Assembly: GCA_022600195.1 (NCBI GenBank)
Contig: JAHZKX010000069.1
Coordinates: forward strand, 1 to 35,960
Direction of reading: 5' to 3'
Source of the DNA: Planctomycetota bacterium
GTDB lineage: Bacteria; Planctomycetota; Planctomycetia; Planctomycetales; Planctomycetaceae
DNA length: 35,960 bases
Positions 9,581 through 17,781 of the stretch are shown here, in pieces. Positions within the stretch are counted from its first letter, which is position 1; the number at the start of each line of letters is the position of its first letter. The position numbers and the translations under genes are program-made. The notes under the pieces are model-generated. The model was not told the origin of the DNA, made no database searches, and worked only from the letters and a program-made list of their open reading frames with translations.

Positions 9581-9994
9581 TCAGGAGCCAGAGAATTGCG
9601 GTGGCCGCTCGATGCGTTGTCGATAGTCTCCCGACAGAATCAAAGTGCAGGAATTCATTGAATCTGAAATCTGTCTTCGACGGTGATGCGTTTCCATAAG
9701 GAGAGAGCAGGCAGGTTTTAAAGACGTGATGACAATCATTGGGGACTCTGGCGACGGATCAGGCTCATGCTTTTGACATCGGGGACCAGAGCAGGGCAAC
9801 TGTTGTGGAGTTCGATTTTGATCTGGTGGAATCATTGAATCCGAGAAAGCTTCACGCTGTTGTCCTGTATGAGAGAGATAGTCACCGCAGGTGGCATACG
9901 CAGTTTTTTCAATCATTGTTAAATTCAATACACACACCGCCCCCGCTGTAAGCAGGAATCGCATCACGATCAATTGATTCGGTTTGTGAGACAT
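9581..9994 (-). CDS. Small secreted cysteine protein of the CGDY...CSGPRC type
   Basis: A 137-residue protein. An N-terminal hydrophobic segment (RFLLTAGAVCVLNLTMIE) ends near TAYA, giving a mature protein that begins with TCGDYLSH. A PCSGPRCQ motif follows about 30 residues later, with Pro/Glu-rich sequence after it. A similar CGDY...CxGPxC pairing is recalled from small secreted planctomycete proteins, but no function is known to me. The ATG at 9994 is chosen because it leaves a good signal peptide; ATG at 9964 is also possible and an upstream start at 10021 would lengthen the N-terminus. No strong ribosome site is visible for any of them. The gene is 151 bases upstream of the cytochrome gene on the same strand. 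Confidence 0.6.
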   Translation of the reverse strand: MSHKPNQLIVMRFLLTAGAVCVLNLTMIEKTAYATCGDYLSHTGQQREAFSDSMIPPDQNRTPQQLPCSGPRCQKHEPDPSPESPMIVITSLKPACSLLMETHHRRRQISDSMNSCTLILSGDYRQRIERPPQFSGS

Positions 9995-10274
9995 AGAATT
10001 GAGTTCTGAGTGAAGCTGCAAAAAGACATCTGAATGAGCGAGTTAATGGATTAAGATGCTCTCTATAAATATATACGCAAGTACCTACAAATCCGAGCGA
10101 TATTTATTGATCCTGTTGATTTTGTCCGTTTTTGATGTGGTAGTGCGATCAGTGAGGTGGAATTAATTGGGGGTTGACGAATTTCGCGATTCTGGAGACA
10201 CTTTTATGGCTTTTTAGTCTGAATTACGGACTGAGCATGGTAAGTACAGCAGGGAAGCTGGAGGAAGCGATTTC

Positions 10275-11255
10275 ATGTTCAATTGGCGAATGGCCAGGTA
10301 TCGACTGGAATATCTGATTTTCCGTACGTTGGTCTGTATTGTGCGATCTTTGCCAATCAGAGAATCAGTTTCATTAGCCAAAGGTCTGGCATTCTTCATT
10401 CATTATTGTCTGCCTCGCAAGATGACCCGCTATCGCGTGGCATCTGAAAATTTACAGATAGCCCATGGTGGACAACTCTCGGAAAAAGAAATTGAACGAA
10501 CCATTTATCAGATGTGGGTGCATCTGTTTCGAATGATAGTGGAAATTATCCAGTTACCGCGCAAGTTACATCGCGGAAATATCTTTGATGTGCTGGATTT
10601 TGATTATCCACCAGAATTAATTACCGCTTTGTGTTCCGGACGCCCCGTCATTCTGCTGAGTGGACATTATGGTAATTGGGAAATTGCGGTCTCTGTATTT
10701 GGTCTGTTTGGCTTTCCGATGGGAGTCGTTGCCCGCGAACTGGATAATCCCTACCTGAATAAATGGTTTGAAAAGTTCCGTCAACATACGGGACATCGGG
10801 CGATGGCCAAAAAAGGGGGCTACGATGACATGATCGCCACAATCGAAAGGCGTGGTCATTTGGCATTACTTGGTGATCAGGATGCTGGAAAGCGAGGACT
10901 GTTTGTCGACTTTTTTGGTAAGCCTGCATCCACTTTCAAATCGATTGCTTTATTGGCATTGGAATACCGGGCATATATTTGTGTAGGTTACGCACGCAGA
11001 CTACCTGATAACTTCGAACATAACCAATGGGTGAAATTCGAATTGGGCTGTGAGCAACTGATTGATTCTACAAAATGTACTTCGAAAGACCCGGTTGGTG
11101 AAATTACACAGCAGTATACGACCGCGTTGGAAAATGCCGTTCGAAAGTCGCCTGAACAGTATTTCTGGGTTCATCGTCGCTGGAAAAGCGAGCCGCGTGT
11201 GCGTGTGAAAAAGCAGCGTCAGACAGAGTCGATTCAGGAAAAAAAAGCAGCCTGA
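10275..11255 (+). CDS. Lysophospholipid/lipid A acyltransferase, LpxL/HtrB family
   Basis: A 326-residue protein of the bacterial lipid A biosynthesis acyltransferase family, which transfers a fatty acyl chain from acyl-ACP at the inner membrane. The catalytic HX4E motif is seen as HYGNWE (H131, E136) after VILLSG. The later GDQDAGKRGLFVDFFGKPAST block matches the region downstream of the active site in LpxL/LpxM. Length is normal. GGAGG about ten bases before ATG 10275 supports this start over the internal ATG at 10293. The basic C-terminal tail is typical. Planctomycetes are known to carry lipid A-type genes. The exact acceptor cannot be told from sequence. Confidence 0.88.
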   Translation: MFNWRMARYRLEYLIFRTLVCIVRSLPIRESVSLAKGLAFFIHYCLPRKMTRYRVASENLQIAHGGQLSEKEIERTIYQMWVHLFRMIVEIIQLPRKLHRGNIFDVLDFDYPPELITALCSGRPVILLSGHYGNWEIAVSVFGLFGFPMGVVARELDNPYLNKWFEKFRQHTGHRAMAKKGGYDDMIATIERRGHLALLGDQDAGKRGLFVDFFGKPASTFKSIALLALEYRAYICVGYARRLPDNFEHNQWVKFELGCEQLIDSTKCTSKDPVGEITQQYTTALENAVRKSPEQYFWVHRRWKSEPRVRVKKQRQTESIQEKKAA

Positions 11256-11393
11256 ATTGAATCATTCGTGGCAGTCAACTACAACCTGAGTCAGAGATGC
11301 CGTACATGTAAAGGTACAATGGGCTGACAGGTGACCATCTTCAATTCAGAGGTGACTTGCGCATGACCTTTTTTAACTAGACAAGGGGGACCA

Positions 11394-11705
11394 ATGGGAA
11401 CGAAAGTACGAATCGCGGATGTGACAGAAGTACCGGAAGGCTCATCGGGAGAGTTTGTCGCTGAAGATCGGGTTATTGCTCTCTTCCATGTAGATCAAAA
11501 CTATTATGCGATGGACGGAGTCTGTCCTCATGCGGGGGGGCCGTTGGGTGAGGGAAGTTTAAATGGTACCGTAGTGACCTGTCCCTGGCATGGCTGGCAA
11601 TTTGATGTGACCTCCGGAAAACATTGTCTGAATGAGAGATTGTGTCATCCCACGTTTCCCGTATTTGTGGAAGAGGATGGGATCTATATCGAATTGCCCG
11701 AATAA
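11394..11705 (+). CDS. Rieske-type [2Fe-2S] ferredoxin (NirD/BphF-like)
   Basis: A 103-residue single-domain protein. Both Rieske cluster boxes are intact: CPHAGG (C44, H46) and CPWHGW (C63, H66), which bind the [2Fe-2S] cluster with two Cys and two His. The length and lack of a signal or membrane segment indicate a soluble cytoplasmic electron carrier, like NirD or dioxygenase ferredoxins, rather than a bc1-complex Rieske subunit. AAGGGGG sits directly upstream of the ATG. The HAD gene starts 32 bases downstream and may be cotranscribed. No reductase or oxygenase partner is in the window, so its redox partner is unknown. Confidence 0.92.
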   Translation: MGTKVRIADVTEVPEGSSGEFVAEDRVIALFHVDQNYYAMDGVCPHAGGPLGEGSLNGTVVTCPWHGWQFDVTSGKHCLNERLCHPTFPVFVEEDGIYIELPE

Positions 11706-11737
11706 GATCCTGAGAAAATTCTGAAAAAGAGAATTTA

Positions 11738-12403
11738 TTGAGCGATATGATGAATTGTAAAGCGGTCATTTTTGATTGTGATGGAGTGCTGGTTGACAGT
11801 GAAACATTGGGAAACCGTGTTCTGGCGGAAATGATTACCGAAGTCGGATTCCCGCTGTCGCCTGAACAGGCGGTACAACAGTTCAAAGGAGGAAAGCTGG
11901 CAGACTGTCTCGCCGTTGTGGAAGACCAGATGGGTAAAAAATTACCCGATGATTTTGCCACTCAGGTAAGGGCTCAGATGTCAGACGTATTTCAATCCGA
12001 GTTACAGGCTATTCTGGGAGTCCGTGAGGCTTTAGCCTCGATTCCCGTTTCCAAGTGTGTCGCCTCGAATGGACCTGAAGAAAAGATGGCACAGACTCTG
12101 AAGATTACTGATTTAATGCACTTCTTCGAAGGGCGTATTTATTCTGCCTATACCCTGGGTGTCTGGAAACCGGAACCCGATCTCTACCTCTATGCCGCTG
12201 CACAGATGGGTGTTCATCCGGAAGAATGTGTGGTAGTCGAAGACAGTCATCTGGGAGTGCAGGCGGCTGTTGCTGCGGGAATTCCGGTCCTGGGATACGC
12301 CGACCACAGTTCACCAGAAGAACTGGAAGCTTTGGGAGCGAAAACGTTTCGTTTCATGCACGAGCTGCCTGCTTTACTGGGCTTTGAATCTGGCGTTTCC
12401 TGA
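11738..12403 (+). CDS. HAD-superfamily (subfamily IA) phosphatase, beta-phosphoglucomutase-like
   Basis: A 221-residue hydrolase with all four HAD motifs: I, FDCDGVLVD (D13 nucleophile, D15); II, VASNG (S110); III, VWKPEPD (K144); IV, VVEDS (E168, D169). The alpha-helical cap between motifs I and II places it in subfamily IA with phosphoglycolate phosphatase, beta-phosphoglucomutase and sugar phosphatases; the VEDSxxGVxAA signature is common to them. Substrate cannot be assigned. The TTG at 11738 gives the longest frame, but ATG at 11747 or 11750 is as likely; a weak AAAGAGAA lies upstream. Motif numbering above uses the TTG start. Confidence 0.87.
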   Translation: MSDMMNCKAVIFDCDGVLVDSETLGNRVLAEMITEVGFPLSPEQAVQQFKGGKLADCLAVVEDQMGKKLPDDFATQVRAQMSDVFQSELQAILGVREALASIPVSKCVASNGPEEKMAQTLKITDLMHFFEGRIYSAYTLGVWKPEPDLYLYAAAQMGVHPEECVVVEDSHLGVQAAVAAGIPVLGYADHSSPEELEALGAKTFRFMHELPALLGFESGVS

Positions 12404-12752
12404 AACAGGTCGATTTCAAAGCAAATTCTTCCCGGCAAAGTTTGCTGTTTGAAAATTCTCTCACCGACTTCAATGCGCGGAAATAGCCGATCGACTGGTA
12501 AATTTTACACACGTAATTTGAAATTGGGTAAACTGAGAAGATCTTACGCCCGCTAAAATTAAAAAAATCTGAACTTTTCAGTCAAGAAGCCAAATCGCTT
12601 AAGCCGATAATTAAGGTAATGCCGGATCGATTCCGGCTTTCAACTTGTTCAGTCTTATCTAGAATTTTTTTGTTTGCAGGGAATTATCTCTGTCTGGCTG
12701 TGGATTCAGCTGGTCAAAAAAACTACGAGATCGATATAGGGAAGGATCCTTT
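12404..12752. other. Intergenic region, likely promoter of the small gene pair
   Basis: No ORF is supported. Visible items: a GC-rich hairpin GCCGGA (12621-12626) / TCCGGC (12632-12637) followed by TTT, which could be a weak terminator; and CTTAA-GCCGATAA-TTAAG (12598-12615), whose core GCCGATAA equals the -10 consensus of flagellar sigma-28 (FliA) promoters. The matching -35 is poor (AAGA at the expected distance), so the promoter reading is uncertain. The downstream gene has a good GGGAAGGA ribosome site. Confidence 0.4.
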
Positions 12753-12971
12753 ATGAAACATCGGCTTCGAATTTTTACAGGTGAAGAAAAATCGCTCGAG
12801 CAGAATGACCAAATGGTCAATGTTCGGTTTGGAGAAATTGCAGACGCTTTGGCAGAAGCAGCTTACTATCGTCGCACATGGATATCTGATTTTTCAGATG
12901 ACGAAGTAAAAATTCCCACGGACTTATACGCGATTCTAACAGCCTATAGTCACCTTCGCCCGGGCGCCTGA
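12753..12971 (+). CDS. Small conserved-looking protein of unknown function (72 aa)
   Basis: A 72-residue soluble protein with no recognised domain. It is acidic in the middle, with predicted helix around GEIADALAEAAYYRR, and ends in HLRPGA. A strong GGGAAGGA ribosome site precedes the ATG. Its stop overlaps the next start in a TGATG junction (12969-12973), so the two genes are probably translationally coupled and work in one pathway. The coupling is the main evidence that it is real. Confidence 0.75.
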   Translation: MKHRLRIFTGEEKSLEQNDQMVNVRFGEIADALAEAAYYRRTWISDFSDDEVKIPTDLYAILTAYSHLRPGA

Positions 12972-13528
12972 TGGTCACTCGGCCTCTGTCTCAAAAGTTC
13001 TTAATCGGCGCACTAGTTGCGCTCGGACTTGTGTTCATCGTTCTGGGAGCACAGAGGTTATATGAACGTTATCAGGTCAAGCAAATCTCGCTTGATTTTG
13101 TGAAAGCTCTGCAATCAGGCGATGGATCACAGATTCGTTCTCTACTGACACCCGAAAAAGCTGATCTGGCAAAAAATCTTAAACAAGATTCTCAAGACAG
13201 TCGCGCACGTATCGATTACCGGTTTCTTGACGTTCAGCTCACCGGGGATACAGCACAGGTCAGTATTCAAATCCAGAAAAATGGATATGCCATCAAGCCG
13301 GATATTCATCTCATAAAAAGTCGGACGGGTGTCTGGAAAGTGGATTCCATTTCCCAGGCTAAAGTCGATCCGCTCTGGTATGATCAGAAAGATCAGCTCT
13401 ACCGGGAGAAATTATTGAAAGAGAAAGTGCCCCCGACCGAAGTCGAAGGACGTGTCCTTGCAAAAGAGTTAGCGCGTGCTTTAAATACAACTGTCGAAGA
13501 AGCTCCTCCAGTTCAGGTAGATCCCTGA
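12971..13528 (+). CDS. Membrane-anchored protein of unknown function (185 aa)
   Basis: A 185-residue protein with one N-terminal membrane segment (about residues 10-29) followed by an extracytoplasmic domain. Residues about 36-130 (DFVKALQSGD, LLTPEKADL, VSIQIQKNG, GVWKVDSI) have the layout of small NTF2-like/DUF4878-type domains with a helix pair then a strongly twisted sheet; this is an impression of pattern only. The C-terminal 50 residues are charged and helical. The start overlaps the preceding stop by one base. The glycerate kinase gene follows 49 bases later. Function unknown. Confidence 0.8.
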   Translation: MVTRPLSQKFLIGALVALGLVFIVLGAQRLYERYQVKQISLDFVKALQSGDGSQIRSLLTPEKADLAKNLKQDSQDSRARIDYRFLDVQLTGDTAQVSIQIQKNGYAIKPDIHLIKSRTGVWKVDSISQAKVDPLWYDQKDQLYREKLLKEKVPPTEVEGRVLAKELARALNTTVEEAPPVQVDP

Positions 13529-13577
13529 TAAGTTTCCTGTTTCTCGTACGCACGCTTTTTCTTCTTGCGAGGTAGGT

Positions 13578-14936
13578 ATGGCAGAGTTGCCCTTAATTTC
13601 CCAACAGGCGTTGCAGATCTGGAATGCAGGAGTGCAAGCAGTCGATTCAGAATCCCTCGTTTGCAATGCGATTCAGATTTCAGACAAAGCACTTACTGTT
13701 TGTGGTCACTCTTTCAGTTTAAAAGGCCAGGAAAATTTGCTCGTTGTCGGAGCCGGTAAAGCAGGTAGTGGAATGGCTGCAGGGGTCGAAGCAGCACTGA
13801 AAGGTTCTGCCCTCGAAAAGCGAACCACCGGCTGGGTAAATGTACCCGCTGATTGCATTCGTCCGCTTTCGCTGATACATCTGCATCCCGCCCGCCCTGC
13901 AAGTCTGAATGAACCGACGGCTGAGGGCGTGTTCGGTTCTCGTCAAATTCTACGGAAAATCTCCAGCCTGAATCCGGAAGATATTGCTCTGGTACTGATC
14001 TCAGGAGGAGGGAGTGCATTATTACCAGCTCCCTTGCCTCCGGTGACGCTGGATGACAAGAAATCCATCACACGACTACTGATGTCTTCAGGGGCCACTA
14101 TTCAGGAATTGAACTGCGTTCGTAAACAAATCTCCCAGGTCAAAGGGGGACGGCTTGCTGAGGCTGCTACCTGCGGGACGTTGATCGTGTTAATTATTTC
14201 TGATGTGGTCGGCGATCCGCTGGAGATTATTGCTTCCGGACCCACAGTTGCTGATACTTCCACCTCGGATGAAGCAGTGGAAATATTGCGGCGTCTTATT
14301 AAAGAACCTCAACAGGTTCCAGACAGTATTTGGCAGATATTAAAAGATGATCAAAAACACGCCACCAAACTTGTGAGTTCCAATAAAGCAAATGTGATGA
14401 ATCATATCATCGGCAGTAATGCTACTGCTCTCGAAGCAGCAAAACAAACAGCACGGGATTGCGGCTACGAAATCTATTCCCTGGGATCCGAAAATGAAGG
14501 AACCGCTGTCGAAACAGGAGTTGAACTGGCTGAACTTTGTCTGAAAATTCGTGATGGTGCAGGTCCTGTTTCCAGACCGGCCTGTATCCTGAGTGGAGGT
14601 GAACCCGTGGTGGATTTGTCTTCGACTCAAAATCCAGGCAAAGGAGGCCGAAATCAGGAAGTCGTTCTGGCCGCTATGCAGCGTCTTTGGAATGAGGAGA
14701 TTTCAAAAATCTGTATTCTGTCTGGAGGAACAGATGGAGAAGATGGTCCCACAGATGCAGCCGGTGGTATGCTGGATTCGACAATTCTGCAACGCGCGCA
14801 TGAACTCAAAATTGAACCGGATATTTATTTGCGAGACCACAATTCTTACCCTTGTCTCGCGCAAGTTGGTGGCCTGTTGAAAACGGGAGCCACACAAACC
14901 AATGTGATGGATTTGCGAGTTGCCTTGGTGGAATGA
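13578..14936 (+). CDS. Glycerate 2-kinase (DUF4147/MOFRL family)
   Basis: A 452-residue kinase of the GckA/TtuD type, which phosphorylates D-glycerate to 2-phosphoglycerate. The N-terminal DUF4147 domain shows VVGAGKAGSGMA near 56 and ISGGGSALLPAPLPPV near 141-156, then NCVRKQISQVKGGRLA and ISDVVGDPLEIIASGPTV. The C-terminal MOFRL domain has ILSGGEPVV, GGRNQE and LSGGTDGEDGPTDAAGG. Length matches the family. GAGGTAGGT upstream supports the ATG at 13578. It acts in the cytoplasm, feeding glycerate from serine or glyoxylate routes into glycolysis. It is convergent with the HD-GYP gene, with 29 bases between stop codons. Confidence 0.95.
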   Translation: MAELPLISQQALQIWNAGVQAVDSESLVCNAIQISDKALTVCGHSFSLKGQENLLVVGAGKAGSGMAAGVEAALKGSALEKRTTGWVNVPADCIRPLSLIHLHPARPASLNEPTAEGVFGSRQILRKISSLNPEDIALVLISGGGSALLPAPLPPVTLDDKKSITRLLMSSGATIQELNCVRKQISQVKGGRLAEAATCGTLIVLIISDVVGDPLEIIASGPTVADTSTSDEAVEILRRLIKEPQQVPDSIWQILKDDQKHATKLVSSNKANVMNHIIGSNATALEAAKQTARDCGYEIYSLGSENEGTAVETGVELAELCLKIRDGAGPVSRPACILSGGEPVVDLSSTQNPGKGGRNQEVVLAAMQRLWNEEISKICILSGGTDGEDGPTDAAGGMLDSTILQRAHELKIEPDIYLRDHNSYPCLAQVGGLLKTGATQTNVMDLRVALVE

Positions 14937-14965
14937 GCTTGTCCCAGGCGTACGCCCCAGCCAGC

Positions 14966-16294
14966 TTAACTGAGAGACATAGCAGGTTGCGTTTCTTCCT
15001 CGGAAACGGTGCGGACAACATGAATGTTTTCATCCAGGAGGTTCTTCAATTGGCTCGATCCATCCGGTGTCTGTACTTCAACGATGGGCTGATCATATTG
15101 CATTCGATTAGTCCGAATCACTGTTGCCAGTTGTCCGTTATTAAGTTCGACCAGAGATCCAAGCGGGTAAAGCGAGATCGATTGGAGTAATGCACGTACA
15201 GAGTTACTGTCAAATTTTCCCTGCGAAGCGCCGTAGATCAGTTTTTCGGCAGCTTGATAGGAATGGAGACCCATTTTGCCGGGGCGAGTTGAAACCAGGT
15301 CAATAAATTCATCTGCCACTGCAGCAATTTTAGAGAGTGGGTGAATTTGATTACTCTTTTGCTTGCGAGGGTATCCTGATCCGTCACAGCGTTCATGTAT
15401 TTGATAAGCGATGATTTTCGAAACCATCGGGATTTCGTGAACTTTGTTTAACAGGTCATAGGTAATGATAGGATGTTTTTTCAACTCCATATAATCGATG
15501 GGATTAAGCGGCTCATTACCCCAGACTGCCTTGTAATTAATCCGGCTCATACCAGTATCATGTAGCAGACAACCAATCGAGAGATGAACCAGATTTTCGC
15601 GGCTCAGTCCAAGTTGTGTGCCGATTGCCATCGCCAGACTCGACATCTGAATACCGTGCCTGCAGAAATTACCATCATCGATCGGAGCAATTCCTTCCAG
15701 CACAAAAAGGTCCATGTCTTGTACCATTTGAGAGAACGATATATTTGTAATATCAGTAATCTGAGGCATGCTGACATTTGCTGAGAGTAGCAATTGACTG
15801 TAAAGGCTATCTGTTGCTTTTGTTAATCCCTCAAATTGTTTTTTGTATTCCGTTTTCATCCCGGGTGAGTAACTGGTTGCCTGCACAGGCTTGATTTGAT
15901 GCAAAAAAGAACTGGTTTGGATTTGCCAGGGGGAATCGGTCCGTTCTTTATCTGCATCATGTTTTTGTGCGGCAGAAGCCACAGGCTTTAATTGACTATC
16001 TTTGCGATTATTTTCTACTCTGGTATTTCCAGCTCTTGGAGATTGTTCCGTTGCACTATCAGCGTTTGTTAAATTTGCCAGGTCTCGTTCGTGAACTCGT
16101 ACACTGCTGATGCCACGTTTTTTTAAATTCTCAATGGTTCCTTTTGTAATTGTCTTGCCACTGGCCAGAAGCAAAATATTATTTTCCCTGCCGCCATCAT
16201 AAATCGGAGCCTGTAATTTGACCCCCATGCAGAGACGGTTTAAATCCAGGGAAGAATATTTATTGGGCTTCTTCTTGACTGATTTCGCAACCAT
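14966..16294 (-). CDS. HD-GYP domain protein, probable cyclic di-GMP phosphodiesterase
   Basis: A 442-residue protein from the ATG at 16294; the frame stays open upstream to 16456, but the extra 54 residues look unstructured and are probably not translated. The N-terminal 70 residues form a small domain (GVKLQAPIYDGG, GISSVRVHERDL) as often precedes HD-GYP. A polar linker of about 120 residues follows. The HD-GYP core is intact: HD in LLHDTG (H245, D246), KKHP near 272, and HERCDGSGYP near 300-309. Such proteins hydrolyse c-di-GMP with a bimetal centre. No receiver domain is present, so the input signal is unknown. It lies 257 bases downstream of ruvA on the same strand. Confidence 0.92.
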   Translation of the reverse strand: MVAKSVKKKPNKYSSLDLNRLCMGVKLQAPIYDGGRENNILLLASGKTITKGTIENLKKRGISSVRVHERDLANLTNADSATEQSPRAGNTRVENNRKDSQLKPVASAAQKHDADKERTDSPWQIQTSSFLHQIKPVQATSYSPGMKTEYKKQFEGLTKATDSLYSQLLLSANVSMPQITDITNISFSQMVQDMDLFVLEGIAPIDDGNFCRHGIQMSSLAMAIGTQLGLSRENLVHLSIGCLLHDTGMSRINYKAVWGNEPLNPIDYMELKKHPIITYDLLNKVHEIPMVSKIIAYQIHERCDGSGYPRKQKSNQIHPLSKIAAVADEFIDLVSTRPGKMGLHSYQAAEKLIYGASQGKFDSNSVRALLQSISLYPLGSLVELNNGQLATVIRTNRMQYDQPIVEVQTPDGSSQLKNLLDENIHVVRTVSEEETQPAMSLS

Positions 16295-16551
16295 AATAAA
16301 TGTGCCAATGTGCTTAGTTTGCTGACAAAAAGGAAAAGGAATTGGATTCCACTCTGCTGTATAAGTATCTAAACCAACCGATAAATGAACGATCAGGTAG
16401 AGAGGGATATTTAAACCTAGGTCCGAGAATGCAATAGAACAAACGATAAGCGTCAACCAGCCAGAAGACCTCAGAGTTCAGATAGTAATTCGAACTGATC
16501 TGCCGATTGTAGCGATTTTAGCGGAATGAAAGTGACAGCAGGTATAGATAC

Positions 16552-17172
16552 TTATCCTCGTTCCTGCTGATAAAGTGCCGTCAGGAATTCTTCGATACTT
16601 TTGAACTTTTTTCCCTCAGATGCCATCGTTTCGACTTTTGTTCGGGCTTCTGTAGACGAATATCCCAGGCTGAGCAAAGCCTCGTATGCTTCACCGAAGA
16701 CATCAGTACTTGCCTCATCGTTCGGAAATTCTTTGGCAACAATCAGCGCAAATTTCGCCATTTTGCGTCTGAGTTTGGCGACAATCCGTTCTGCGACCGC
16801 AGGGCCAATTCCGGGTAGCGTCGTCAGTTGCTTCAGATCCTTTTCTTCAATGGCAGTCGCAACTTCACTTACAGGACGTACCATAGCACGCAACGTTTTT
16901 TTGACACCGACTCCATCGACTGAGCAGACCAACTCAAAAAACTCTCGTTCTGCATGACTCATGAAACCAATTAACCGCGGGGTGAGCCTCCCTTTTTGTG
17001 GATTGCCTTCGATATATTGAATCGTTTTCAGACTGACCTCTTTGCCTATCAGAGGTTGAAGTTGACGGCGGACAAATTCAGGGATGTAGACCTGATAATC
17101 AAAAGCACCTACTGAAATGATGGCTTCACTCAAGCTGAGCTCATTAAGTTCGCCGCGAATATTTGTAATCAT
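16552..17172 (-). CDS. ruvA: Holliday junction branch migration protein RuvA
   Basis: A 206-residue protein that binds four-way DNA junctions as a tetramer and loads RuvB. The N-terminal OB fold begins [12 protein letters not shown]. Two helix-hairpin-helix motifs are clear: [13 protein letters not shown] near 86-98 and [17 protein letters not shown] near 118-134. The C-terminal domain III that contacts RuvB is present ([16 protein letters not shown] near 162). Length is normal. It follows ruvC by 38 bases on the same strand; ruvB is not in the window. Confidence 0.97.
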   Translation of the reverse strand: MITNIRGELNELSLSEAIISVGAFDYQVYIPEFVRRQLQPLIGKEVSLKTIQYIEGNPQKGRLTPRLIGFMSHAEREFFELVCSVDGVGVKKTLRAMVRPVSEVATAIEEKDLKQLTTLPGIGPAVAERIVAKLRRKMAKFALIVAKEFPNDEASTDVFGEAYEALLSLGYSSTEARTKVETMASEGKKFKSIEEFLTALYQQERG

Positions 17173-17210
17173 GGTTGCTTGCCTGAGAGTTTAATTTGTG
17201 AGCGCGCCGT

Positions 17211-17738
17211 TTAGAAACAGGAGACGCGCATTGAATGGTAATGGCATAAGGCGGCTGCAAATGCATCTGCAACATCATTAGGTTCGAGAACCGTTTTCAG
17301 GCCGAGTTCTGTTTTGATAGCGTGCTGTATCTGTTCTTTCGATGCGCGACCACTGCCTGTAATCAGTTTTTTAATCTGAGTGGGAGTGTAATGCACGACT
17401 GGTACTCCTGCATCATGTGCTGCATATAAAATTGCGCCCCGGGCATGAGCCATAATGATGGAACTTTTGGGAAACTTCGGAGTTGTAAAAACCTGTTCGA
17501 TTACCATGATATCGGGATGGAATTCTTCAATGATTTCTCGAATTCCCGATCCGATTTCGTGCACGCGGGCTGCAAGATTCGATTCTTGATTCGATCGTAT
17601 GATGCCCCCTTCGCAGAGCACGGGGCACTTTAAAGAATGCTCCAGTATTGCATAGCCCGTGCGATTGAGTCCCGGATCGATTCCCAGAAAACGAGTGGGA
17701 TTCGTTAACTCATCAACCCTTGTTGTGTTCGAATTCAT
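17211..17738 (-). CDS. ruvC: Crossover junction endodeoxyribonuclease RuvC
   Basis: A 175-residue Holliday junction resolvase. The four acidic active-site residues can be matched by spacing to the E. coli enzyme: D21 in LGIDPGLNRTG, E81 in VIEQVF, and D155 and D158 in NDVADAFAAAL. The PxQIKKxITGSGRASKEQ block is typical. About 15 extra N-terminal residues precede the first strand, and no internal Met offers a better start. It sits between cysS (43 bases upstream) and ruvA (38 bases downstream), consistent with one transcript. Confidence 0.97.
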   Translation of the reverse strand: MNSNTTRVDELTNPTRFLGIDPGLNRTGYAILEHSLKCPVLCEGGIIRSNQESNLAARVHEIGSGIREIIEEFHPDIMVIEQVFTTPKFPKSSIIMAHARGAILYAAHDAGVPVVHYTPTQIKKLITGSGRASKEQIQHAIKTELGLKTVLEPNDVADAFAAALCHYHSMRVSCF

Positions 17739-17781
17739 GCTCGGCTCTATCGATCAATCATTTGATCTACCAACAAATAGT

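Noticed and set aside
9739-9951. 70-codon plus-strand frame antisense to the small Cys protein
   Set aside because: The minus strand has a signal peptide and a recognisable Cys motif; the plus-strand frame has neither.
16295-16456. N-terminal extension of the HD-GYP protein
   Set aside because: The 54 extra residues lack family similarity and run through the likely promoter region; the ATG at 16294 starts a plausible domain.
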